64,000 nucleotides of DNA, taken from assembly GCF_007830175.1 (NCBI RefSeq), contig NZ_VLKH01000004.1:124001-188000 (forward strand), given 5' to 3'. The notes under the pieces are model-generated. The model did not search any database, was not told the DNA's origin, and saw nothing but the letters and a program-made list of their open reading frames with translations. A program made the translations under genes and the position numbers. Shown in pieces: positions 55,826-63,437 of this stretch; the stretch's first letter is position 1; each line of letters opens with the position of its first letter. This stretch comes from Sedimentibacter saalensis. Lineage in GTDB: Bacteria > Bacillota > Clostridia > Tissierellales > Sedimentibacteraceae.

Positions 55826-56719
55826 TTACTGAAGTCTTGTTTCAAGCACCTGGTCGCTTGAGAAATTTTCAAGTCTTAAATAATAATCTGCTGTATCAAC
55901 CAGCGCCTGCATTGGAACAAGCCCTACTATTTCGCTGCCCACAATGTTTACTCCGTATCTTGCAGCTTCCATTTTAATTGTTTCAAAAACTCTGTAAATG
56001 GATGTCTTTGTGTAGTCCGTAAGGTTCATGGATACCTGTACTATGCCCCTGTCTTCAAGTTCTATTCCAAGAGCCTTCACATATCTGAACCCGCCGCTTA
56101 AGTGTCTCACCTGTTTTGCAATTTTGCTTGCAATTTCAAGGTTGTTGGTTGAAAGATTAACATTGTATGCAACGAGAGGCATTCTTGCTCCGATTACTGT
56201 GGCTCCGGCTGTAGGGTGAATAGTTTCAGGACCAAAATCAGGCTTCCACATGTCATCCTTCATTTTTTCTGCCATTCCTTCAAACTGTCCTTTTCTTATG
56301 TTAGCAAGATTTTCTCTGTGAGGTGCCGTTGCTGATTTTTCATATAAGAAAAACGGCAGCCCGTATTTTTCAGAAGCTTCCTTTGCAACATGCTTTGCAA
56401 GAGCATCTGCTTCTTCAACAGTTGCATTTTTTATTGGAATGAATGGAATTACATCAACTGCTCCCATGCGTGGATGCTGTCCTTCGTGATGATTGAGGTC
56501 TATTAATTCAACTGCCCTGCCTATGGCTTCAATCATGGCAGCCCCTAATTCTTCCGGTTCTCCGACAAGAGTTACAACTGTTCTGTTGTGGTCCTCATCG
56601 CTGGAATAATCAAGAAGCTTAATATTTTTCTTTCCTCTGAAAACATCAAGTATTCTTTCTAATTTTTGTAAATCTCTTCCTTCGCTGAAATTTGGAACGC
56701 ATTCTATTATTTTGTTCAT
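55826..56719 (-). CDS. ftcD: Glutamate formimidoyltransferase
   Basis: This 297-residue protein moves the formimino group from formiminoglutamate to tetrahydrofolate. It has CVPNFSEGRDLQKLERIL, EDHNRTVVTLVGEPE, HHEGQHPRMGAVDVIPFIPI, PTAGATVIGARMPLVAYNVNL and VQVSMNLTDYTKTSIYRVFE. It is the transferase half only, with the cyclodeaminase encoded separately two genes on. It lies 12 bases after hutU. This pathway yields one-carbon units as well as ammonia. Confidence 0.96.
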   Translation of the reverse strand: MNKIIECVPNFSEGRDLQKLERILDVFRGKKNIKLLDYSSDEDHNRTVVTLVGEPEELGAAMIEAIGRAVELIDLNHHEGQHPRMGAVDVIPFIPIKNATVEEADALAKHVAKEASEKYGLPFFLYEKSATAPHRENLANIRKGQFEGMAEKMKDDMWKPDFGPETIHPTAGATVIGARMPLVAYNVNLSTNNLEIASKIAKQVRHLSGGFRYVKALGIELEDRGIVQVSMNLTDYTKTSIYRVFETIKMEAARYGVNIVGSEIVGLVPMQALVDTADYYLRLENFSSDQVLETRLQ

Positions 56720-56731
56720 GATTTTCTCCTG

Positions 56732-58756
56732 TTATTTTTTATATTCTGTAAATGTTCTGTCAATTAATTCATCGCTTGCAACGTAAGGAATTGTAATGTG
56801 GTCTTCCCCTGCAAACTGCTTGTTGTATTCCATTGTTGTTTCGATGGAATGTTCATTTCTTGCCCATGACCTTCTTGATACTCCCACCATTGTATCCCAT
56901 GGTATTGACTTAAATAGAATTTCATCAACTCTTCTGCTTCCATCAAGAACCATTCCAAATCCACCGTTTATGGACTTGCTTATTCCAACTCCCCCGCCGT
57001 TGTGAAGGGCAACAAGGCTCATTCCTCTTGCTGCATTTCCGGCAAAGCAGTGTACTGCCATATCTGCTGTTACATTGCTTCCGTCATATATATTTGATGT
57101 TTCTCTGAAAGGTGAATCTGTTCCGCCTGTGTCATGGTGGTCTCTTCCTATCATCACAGGACCTATTTCACCGTTTCTTACCATTTCATTGAACTTAAGG
57201 GCAATGTCCCTTCTTCCAAGAGCATCCTGGTAAAGAATTCTTGCCTGTGTTCCTACAACAAGCTTATTCTTTTCAGCATCGCGTATCCAGATGTAGTTGT
57301 CTCTGTCCTGTCCTCTTCTGTCAGGATTTATGCAGGACATGGCAGCATGGTCAGTCTTTCTTAAATCCTCAGGATTTCCGCTTAAGCAAACCCATCTGAA
57401 AGGTCCGTAGCCGTAATCAAACAGCATTGGTCCCATTATGTCTTCCACATAGGACGGGAATATGAAACCTTCGCTGGTGTCAGTTCCATTTTTGGCAATT
57501 TCCTTCACTCCCGCATCAAAGACGGCTTTCATGAACGCATTGCCGTAATCAAAGAAATAAGTTCCTCTGTCTACCAGTGTTTTTACTGCTTTGAAATGTT
57601 CTTCCAGAGATTTGTTTACAAGTTCAGCAAACTTTTCTCTGTCAGCCTTTAACAGCTCGGTTCTTTGCTCAAAGGTTAATCCTTTAGGGCAGTATCCTCC
57701 GTCATATGGAACATGGCATGATGTCTGGTCAGACAAAAGGTCCACGTGAATATTTTTATCTACTGCATATTCAAGGAGATCAACTATGTTTCCGTGATAT
57801 GCAATGGAAATTGTCTGTTTTTTGTCCAGGTATTCCTGAGCCTTTTTAAAAGCTTCTTCAAGACTGTCAGTTACCATGGTAACCCATCCCTGGTTCAGTC
57901 TTGTTTCAATTCTTGAATAATCGACTTCAGCAATTATGCCGACACCGTTGGCAATTTCAACAGCCTTTGGCTGAGCACCGCTCATTCCTCCAAGACCTGA
58001 AGTGATAAAAAGATGTCCTGCAAGGTCCTGGTCAGCAGGTATTCCAAGTTCCTTTCTTCCTGCATTTATGAGGGTGTTGAATGTTCCGTGAACTATTCCC
58101 TGAGGTCCGATATACATCCATCCCCCTGCTGTCATTTGTCCGTAGCTTGAAACACCCATGGCTGTAGCCTTTGCCCAGTCGTGAGGGTTGTCAAACATTC
58201 CTATCATAAGGCCGTTTGATACTAAAACTCTCGGACTGGTTTTATGAGACTTGAAAAGTCCCAGAGGATGGCCTGACATAACAGCAAGAGTTTGTTCATC
58301 AGTAAGCTGTTCAAGATATTTTTTTAAAAGACAGTACTGCATCCAGTTCTGGCAAACCTGGCCAGTTTCCCCGTATGTCACAAGCTCATATGGGTACAGT
58401 GCAACTTCATGGTCAAGGTTGTTGTCTATCATAACCTGAAAAGCTTTGCCTTCAACGCAGTTTCCTTTGTATTCTTCAATTGGTTTTCCGTAAATTCTTT
58501 CCTTTGGCATGAAACGGTAGCCGTAAATCCTGCCTCTCGTCATGAGCTCTTCTAGAAATTCAGGAGCAAGTTTTTCATGAAGATTTTCAGGAACGTACCT
58601 GAGGGCATTTTTAAGAGCAAGCTTGATTTCTCTTTCATTTAATGTAAGCTCTCTCTTGGGTGCTCTTCTCACATTTTCTTTAAACACTGGGTATTCCGGA
58701 AGAACGTCATCTAATTTAATTGTCATAGCATTTAATATGTCTAAATTATTAATCAT
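56732..58756 (-). CDS. hutU: Urocanate hydratase, long form
   Basis: This NAD-dependent enzyme converts urocanate to imidazolonepropionate. The ATG at 58756, preceded by GGAGG, gives 674 residues; the frame itself opens at 58798. At this length it matches the long eukaryote-like group rather than the ~555-residue B. subtilis type. Conserved parts include YETGQVCQNWMQYC-like text (YGETGQVCQNWMQYC), TAGGWMYIGPQGIVHGTFNT, FITSGLGGMSGAQPKAV and MIGRDHHDTGGTDSPFRET. It is the first gene of the leftward hut run; histidine ammonia-lyase must be elsewhere. Confidence 0.97.
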   Translation of the reverse strand: MINNLDILNAMTIKLDDVLPEYPVFKENVRRAPKRELTLNEREIKLALKNALRYVPENLHEKLAPEFLEELMTRGRIYGYRFMPKERIYGKPIEEYKGNCVEGKAFQVMIDNNLDHEVALYPYELVTYGETGQVCQNWMQYCLLKKYLEQLTDEQTLAVMSGHPLGLFKSHKTSPRVLVSNGLMIGMFDNPHDWAKATAMGVSSYGQMTAGGWMYIGPQGIVHGTFNTLINAGRKELGIPADQDLAGHLFITSGLGGMSGAQPKAVEIANGVGIIAEVDYSRIETRLNQGWVTMVTDSLEEAFKKAQEYLDKKQTISIAYHGNIVDLLEYAVDKNIHVDLLSDQTSCHVPYDGGYCPKGLTFEQRTELLKADREKFAELVNKSLEEHFKAVKTLVDRGTYFFDYGNAFMKAVFDAGVKEIAKNGTDTSEGFIFPSYVEDIMGPMLFDYGYGPFRWVCLSGNPEDLRKTDHAAMSCINPDRRGQDRDNYIWIRDAEKNKLVVGTQARILYQDALGRRDIALKFNEMVRNGEIGPVMIGRDHHDTGGTDSPFRETSNIYDGSNVTADMAVHCFAGNAARGMSLVALHNGGGVGISKSINGGFGMVLDGSRRVDEILFKSIPWDTMVGVSRRSWARNEHSIETTMEYNKQFAGEDHITIPYVASDELIDRTFTEYKK

Positions 58757-59151
58757 CTTAATACCTCCATTCTTATTAATATCATTATATAAGAACACCG
58801 TCGATAAATCGTCTATACATTTAAGATTTCTTAAAGCTTTTTTTATTATAATAAATTTACAGTTAGTAAGAGAAATCTTATTAACATCTCTCCCCCTTGT
58901 TTTTTTATAAATACGTTATTAGGTCTTGCACGAGCAAGGCCTAATTTTTTCCTAATGTACTCGGGTTACTATAATAATGACTTCATGAAAACATTGTCTC
59001 CCCTGGTATAGTTTTTTTATAAATACGTTATTAGGCCTTGCACGCGCAGGGCCTAATTTTTTCTAATTTTAACCCCTATCCATTATGCTTAAAATTGTTG
59101 ATTTTATTGATAATATGCTATATTATTGAAATATAAACTTCAGGAGATACT
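58757..59151. other. Divergent regulatory spacer between hutU and the SARP-type gene
   Basis: This 395-base AT-rich spacer holds no credible gene. It contains the repeated hairpin pair at 58899-59067, a TATAAT on the minus strand near 58790 that may serve hutU, and a CGATAAATCG palindrome near 58803. Confidence 0.6.
58899..59067 (+). repeat. Tandem repeated terminator-like hairpins
   Basis: Two ~57-base copies (58899-58956 and 59011-59067) with a 112-base period each start GTTTTTTTATAAATACG. Each folds into an 11-bp stem (TTAGGYCTTGC / GCARGGCCTAA) with a 4-nt loop and ends in TTTTTT on the plus strand, as rho-independent terminators do. The repeat may extend upstream through a shared TCTCCCC. 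They precede the SARP-type gene at 59152. Confidence 0.8.
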
Positions 59152-60843
59152 ATGGATATTATTTCAGTAAAAATGCTTGGTAACCCCACAGTTATGTACA
59201 ACCAAAATAAGGTGACTTTTCCTTACAAAAAGGCAGAAGCCTTGTTTTATTATGTCTGTTTAAACAAGCATGTGAGAAGAGAAGAAGCAATGAACATATT
59301 CTGGGCTGACACTGACGAAGCAACCGGGCGCAAGAATTTAAGGGATGCAATTTATAAAATTAAATTGAGCACATGCGATACAATCTTTTCACCATCAAAA
59401 ACATACATTGAATTTTCTGACAATGTTAATATTGAAATTGACACAGACAATCTTGACGTTTCAAATGCCAGAAATTTGTACACCGGAGATTTTCTACTGA
59501 ACTTCTCAGTAAAAAACTGCTTTGACTTTGAAAACTGGATGATTGAAAAAAGAAATTTCTATAAAGACATATACATTAAATCCGTATTTGAAAAAGTCAA
59601 TGAGCTTGTGTCCATCGGTGACTATGTTAACATACAGAAATATTCAGACATATTGATTCAAAATGATCCTTACAATGAAAAAACACTGAGATATCTCATG
59701 AAAATTTTTGCTCTTTCTGAAGATTACAACACATCAGTTAAACTTTATTATGACATGTGTTCTGTTTTGAAGCATGACCTGGGAGTAGAGCCGGAACAAA
59801 AAACAAAGAAAATGTACAAAGAAATACTGGAGCTTAAAAACACATTTAATCAGGATCAGCAAAAAAACAACTTCGATGAACTGAAAATTAAGGTTGAAAA
59901 TTTAACCGGTTACTACACCATGTACCACGAAACATATCCTGTACTTGCTACTGAGTTTTCAAATAGAGACGATTTTTCAGTAACTGATGTTGAGAAAGAA
60001 CTTTCGAACATAGAAAAGGATTTGAAAAACATAGATAACCTTGACACAGAATACATAAAAATCAAAATGGAAGAATCGTACCTGGCAGGAAGATATTATA
60101 TTTCCAAAGGAAACTATAACAAGGGTATAGAAAAAATCAACATAAGCATAAAGCTTGCAGAAAAACTAGACAACTTCATTTATCTTTTGAACAATTACAA
60201 GCAGATGATTTACTACGGCATTCAGGTAGACAACAGTGAAATAATGAAGGAATACATTGGCAGGAGCATGAACCTTCTTGAAAAAAGAGATATCATTGAG
60301 GAAAGAGGAATAATGTTAAGGCTGAAGGGTCTTTATTTCATTAAGACTGAAAACTACAAGGAAGCAGCAAGCAACCTTACTGAATCCATCAACATTTTTT
60401 CAAGTCTTTATATGTTTAATAAAAAATACAGCGTAAATATTTCCGCCTGCTACAACTACCTGGGTCAGATGAACAAGGATCTTGGAAATTTCAAGGAAGC
60501 ATTTGATTTTTTCATGAAGGCAATTAACATATGCAATGAAAATTCTGTATTGAAGGGGCTTGAAATATTTTATTCCAATGCAGGCCAGGCATTGTACCAC
60601 ATGGGGAAATATGATGAAGCAAAAAAACATATAAACACGTCATTGGAATATTTTGAACGCTTCAATTCCATCTGGGGCAGGGATTTTGCCGAATGCTATG
60701 CAGCTCTCATTGAAATAAAAAATGAAAATTTAAATTTAGCTCAGCTTCACATTAAAAATGCTGAAGAATATGCAAACAAACTTAACAATCCAAAATCAAT
60801 TGACTTGACCGAAAAAATAAAAAAAATACTTGAAGAAAAATAA
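59152..60843 (+). CDS. SARP/BTAD-type regulator with TPR repeats
   Basis: This 563-residue protein has an N-terminal OmpR/SARP-like winged helix (SVKMLGNPTVMYNQNKVTFPYKKAEALFYYV ... REEAMNIFWADTDEATGRKNLRDAIYKIKL). A bacterial transcriptional activation domain follows (residues ~95-245; LRYLMKIFALSEDYNTSVKLYYDMCSVLKHDLGVEP). From ~310 to the end it is TPR-like (YNYLGQMNKDLGNFKEAFDFFMKAINIC, FYSNAGQALYHMGKYDEAKKHINTSLEYFE). No NB-ARC ATPase is present. It is divergent from hutU and could be its activator. GGAG precedes the ATG. Confidence 0.88.
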   Translation: MDIISVKMLGNPTVMYNQNKVTFPYKKAEALFYYVCLNKHVRREEAMNIFWADTDEATGRKNLRDAIYKIKLSTCDTIFSPSKTYIEFSDNVNIEIDTDNLDVSNARNLYTGDFLLNFSVKNCFDFENWMIEKRNFYKDIYIKSVFEKVNELVSIGDYVNIQKYSDILIQNDPYNEKTLRYLMKIFALSEDYNTSVKLYYDMCSVLKHDLGVEPEQKTKKMYKEILELKNTFNQDQQKNNFDELKIKVENLTGYYTMYHETYPVLATEFSNRDDFSVTDVEKELSNIEKDLKNIDNLDTEYIKIKMEESYLAGRYYISKGNYNKGIEKINISIKLAEKLDNFIYLLNNYKQMIYYGIQVDNSEIMKEYIGRSMNLLEKRDIIEERGIMLRLKGLYFIKTENYKEAASNLTESINIFSSLYMFNKKYSVNISACYNYLGQMNKDLGNFKEAFDFFMKAINICNENSVLKGLEIFYSNAGQALYHMGKYDEAKKHINTSLEYFERFNSIWGRDFAECYAALIEIKNENLNLAQLHIKNAEEYANKLNNPKSIDLTEKIKKILEEK

Positions 60844-60868
60844 TCCGCCTTAAAGGCGGATTATTTTT
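60838..60868. terminator. Bidirectional terminator
   Basis: AATCCGCCT and AGGCGGATT (60842-60850, 60854-60862) form a 9-bp stem with A/T tracts on both sides between the convergent SARP-type and DUF2087 genes. Confidence 0.9.
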
Positions 60869-61130
60869 CGTTGACCCAGTATTTTCCTCCGTCAGGAGTG
60901 CGAATCAACAAATTATAATCAACAAGAAGTCTTCTTAAAATGAAATAATCATTGAATGTGTGATTTTCATTTATTATGTGGTTTACTTCTTTCTCTGAAT
61001 ATTTCTTTCCTTTTTCAAATTTTCCTGCAAGATATGTTAACACAGGAATTTTTGTCCTGTTTGGTGAAGGCAGTACTTTTATTTTTCCTTCATCATTTAA
61101 AAATTGCAATATATTTGTGCTTTTTTGCAT
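60861..61130 (-). CDS. DUF2087-domain protein
   Basis: This 89-residue protein consists of one DUF2087 domain (FLNDEGKIKVLPSPNRTKIPVLTYLAGKFEKGKKYSEKEVNHIINENHTFNDYFILRRLLVDYNLLIRTPDGGKYW). It is a winged-helix-like fold often found with regulators, whose function is unknown. Its start overlaps the flavodoxin gene's stop by one base, so the pair is coupled. Confidence 0.88.
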   Translation of the reverse strand: MQKSTNILQFLNDEGKIKVLPSPNRTKIPVLTYLAGKFEKGKKYSEKEVNHIINENHTFNDYFILRRLLVDYNLLIRTPDGGKYWVNEK

Positions 61131-61786
61131 TAAAAACCTCTCCTCTCCAATAAATCCTTAACTTCAGTTGACAGTTTCATATGTGCTGCCATTTCATACC
61201 CTGTTTTTTCAAGAAGTTTAAAATATTCTTGTTTTTCATCCTTGAATAAATCCGAATTTTCATTTAAGCATCTGCTCTTCGTGAAATATATTTCTCCTGA
61301 TAATTCCATGTGAACTTTTTCTGCAACCCTGTTAATCCAAAGAGATGTAACGTCAAATTCCTTAGCATCATCTAAACCGCAGCTCGATATCATCATGAGC
61401 TTAGGGATTTTTACCTGGCTTGAATTATCAGCAGGAACAGCTGGCTTTTGCTGCTCACCAGGTCCTCCTATCATTGTCATCCTGTCCATAAAAACCTTAA
61501 GCATTCCGGAAATATTTCCAAATTGAACAGGAGAAGCAAAGACAATTACGTCTGCATCACCCATATGCATCATAATCTCTAACATATCATCTTTAATAAC
61601 GCATTGTGCAGGTCCCTTTGTCCAGCATATGTGGCATCCCATGCAATGATTAATATTTTTTTCTGATAGTTGAATGTTGACGGTTTTTGCTCCTGCATCA
61701 ACGGCTCCCTTTAAGAACTTTTCAATAATTACATTTGTATTTCCATTTGAACCCCTCGGACTTCCATTTATAACTGTTACTTTCAT
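61130..61786 (-). CDS. NADPH-dependent FMN-reductase/flavodoxin-fold protein
   Basis: This 218-residue protein has VINGSPRGSNGNTNVIIEKFLKGA for the FMN phosphate, CMGCHICWTKGPAQCVIKDDM as a Cys-rich segment and VIVFASPVQFGNISGMLKVFMDRM near the flavin ring. It belongs to the same broad family as 15476-16024 but is a distinct member. The DUF2087 protein is cotranslated and may regulate or stabilise it. Confidence 0.9.
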   Translation of the reverse strand: MKVTVINGSPRGSNGNTNVIIEKFLKGAVDAGAKTVNIQLSEKNINHCMGCHICWTKGPAQCVIKDDMLEIMMHMGDADVIVFASPVQFGNISGMLKVFMDRMTMIGGPGEQQKPAVPADNSSQVKIPKLMMISSCGLDDAKEFDVTSLWINRVAEKVHMELSGEIYFTKSRCLNENSDLFKDEKQEYFKLLEKTGYEMAAHMKLSTEVKDLLERRGF

Positions 61787-61883
61787 AATTCCACCTCATA
61801 TATATTTACTAATTTACTAAATTACTAAACATATATTAATATCTCAGCACACATTTGTCAATGCAATTATTTTCCAAAAAATA

Positions 61884-61912
61884 AAAAATCCGACTTGTCA
61901 GTCGGATTTTTT
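61884..61912 (-). terminator. Terminator of the permuted-papain gene
   Basis: AAAAATCCGACT and its complement form a long stem with a 4-nt loop and a T-run on the minus strand. It overlaps the stop codon region of the gene at 61911. Confidence 0.9.
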
Positions 61913-62474
61913 AAATTCTTGCATAAGACGGGGTTAATCCATTAACATGCTTCATATTTCTTAAATTACCTCTGAATATAACTCTGCCGTCAATATCTAG
62001 CAGGCTCTGAGGTCTCACCAGGTTTCTTGGCATGTTTAAATCTGCAACACCGCAGTTGTTTAAAATGTAATAAACAAATTCAGAACATAAGAATCTGTCA
62101 CTGTAACATGCTTCATTGTTTAATAAGCCGTCAATCAGCCCCATGTAATTGTACTTATAAATGCTGCTGTTCATTATAAATTCATCAAGAAGCTCCACTG
62201 CTTTGTTGTATTGCTGTCTTGAAACATCAACTTCTATAATAACTCCCTGCAGATTTCTGCACATTCCGTATATTCCCTCATCGATATTTTCTTTAATGAA
62301 GCTGCCCACAAATGGATTGTATACTTTTTTTCTTCCAAAACTGTACATTTGGTTGAGGTCTTCATCCAATGATATGGCAGCGTGCGTGAATTCATCATTT
62401 GTAACAAATCCGATCATCCTTGATAAAACAGTGCTTGTCCTTGTTAAAACTATATATAAGTGCATGGATTTCAT
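61911..62474 (-). CDS. Permuted NlpC/P60 (YiiX-like) papain-fold protein
   Basis: This 187-residue protein lacks a signal peptide. The order of catalytic residues is circularly permuted: His first (DEFTHAAISLDED, near residue 31) and Cys late (YSDRFLCSEFVYYILNNCGV, near 129). This is the YaeF/YiiX pattern of amidases or acyltransferases on lipids or peptidoglycan. GGAGG lies six bases before the ATG. Single-gene unit; substrate unknown. Confidence 0.8.
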   Translation of the reverse strand: MKSMHLYIVLTRTSTVLSRMIGFVTNDEFTHAAISLDEDLNQMYSFGRKKVYNPFVGSFIKENIDEGIYGMCRNLQGVIIEVDVSRQQYNKAVELLDEFIMNSSIYKYNYMGLIDGLLNNEACYSDRFLCSEFVYYILNNCGVADLNMPRNLVRPQSLLDIDGRVIFRGNLRNMKHVNGLTPSYARI

Positions 62475-62573
62475 AATTGCCTCCGTATGTTAATAACCAT
62501 ATTATCATACATACATCTTAATTATGACTAAATTATTTATTAAAACTTCATTAAATTTACATTTATTAATAGT

Positions 62574-62604
62574 GATAAAAAAGAAAAGCAGCATTAAGCT
62601 GCTT
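62574..62604 (-). terminator. Terminator of the TipA-type gene
   Basis: AAGCAGC/GCTGCTT arms (62586-62592, 62598-62604) are followed by TTCTTTTTTATC on the minus strand, four bases past the stop codon. Confidence 0.88.
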
Positions 62605-62607
62605 CTC

Positions 62608-63372
62608 TTATTTTTTCATTCCTGTGTAAATCAGCACAGCTTCTCTTAAGAATTCTGCAGTTCCAGGGTTTTTGCTGTCATAATATGCTTTGAACCTTTC
62701 ATCATCAATATACATCTGTGTTATATTGACATGTGCTTCCTTGTTGTACTGCCCCCAGAAAAATGACAGCCATTTTCCGTGAAGCTCCGCAGCCTTTTGA
62801 GCTGTTTCACTGTAGGGTTTTCCTTCCTTAAAGGCCTTTTCCAATGTTATTAAAACTTCATTTCCAAGGTCTTCAATTTCCTTGAACTGTTCTTCTGTCA
62901 TATTTTTCAATATTTTATTTGATTTGTCCACTGCCTTTTCGCCATATTTTTTTCTTGCTTCTTTTCCGAACTTCTTTTCATTGTTTGTAATAAGCTCATC
63001 CTTAAATCCTTCAAACTTTTCAGTATTGCTCATATTATATTTACCTTCCTTGCTCAAAATTGTTTTTTCCACATTATGGATTAAAATGTCCAACTGTGTT
63101 CTTTTAGAAATGAGCAACTGTCGATGTTCTTCAAGTGCCTTTTTTTCATCGAATTCACGGGATGTTATTATTTCCTTAATTTGTTCAAGGTTCACCCCAA
63201 GTTCTCTGTAAAACAATATTTGCTGCAGTCTGTCAACTTCATGCTCACCATAAAGCCTGTATCCTGAAGAGTTGATTCTTGCCGGCTTAAGAATTCCAAT
63301 TTCATCATAATACCTTAGCGTCCTTGTGCTGACATTTGCCATGACTGCAAGTTTTTTAACTGTATATTCCAT
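62608..63372 (-). CDS. MerR-family regulator with TipAS ligand domain
   Basis: This 254-residue protein starts at the ATG at 63372 after GAGGTGAG; the frame opens at 63402 inside the promoter. The winged helix is MEYTVKKLAVMANVSTRTLRYYDEIGILKPARI, followed by the dimer coil. The C-terminal ~130 residues match the TipAS antibiotic-recognition fold (FKEIEDLGNEVLITLEKAFKEGK ... HGKWLSFFWGQYNKEAHVNITQMYIDDERFKAYYD). TipA-type proteins bind thiopeptides and activate their own promoter. Confidence 0.94.
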   Translation of the reverse strand: MEYTVKKLAVMANVSTRTLRYYDEIGILKPARINSSGYRLYGEHEVDRLQQILFYRELGVNLEQIKEIITSREFDEKKALEEHRQLLISKRTQLDILIHNVEKTILSKEGKYNMSNTEKFEGFKDELITNNEKKFGKEARKKYGEKAVDKSNKILKNMTEEQFKEIEDLGNEVLITLEKAFKEGKPYSETAQKAAELHGKWLSFFWGQYNKEAHVNITQMYIDDERFKAYYDSKNPGTAEFLREAVLIYTGMKK

Positions 63373-63391
63373 ATGCTCACCTCTTGAATTA

Positions 63392-63422
63392 ATTGTACAC
63401 ATTTACGCAGCGTCAATGTCAA
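63392..63422 (-). promoter_or_regulatory. MerR-type promoter of the TipA-like gene
   Basis: On the minus strand, -35 TTGACA (63417-63422) and -10 TACAAT (63392-63397) are 19 bases apart, the stretched spacing that MerR activators correct. The spacer holds the palindrome ACGCTGCGT. Autoregulation is inferred. Confidence 0.85.
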
Positions 63423-63437
63423 CAGTTTTTTTATTTT

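Noticed and set aside
58899-59067. Two-repeat unit as a CRISPR or transposon end
   Set aside because: There are only two copies, each folding into a terminator with a T-run, and no cas or transposase gene is near.
58757-59151. HutP binding site in the hutU leader
   Set aside because: HutP targets have UAG triplets about four bases apart. I found only isolated UAGs or pairs spaced eight bases apart on the hutU strand, so no site is claimed.
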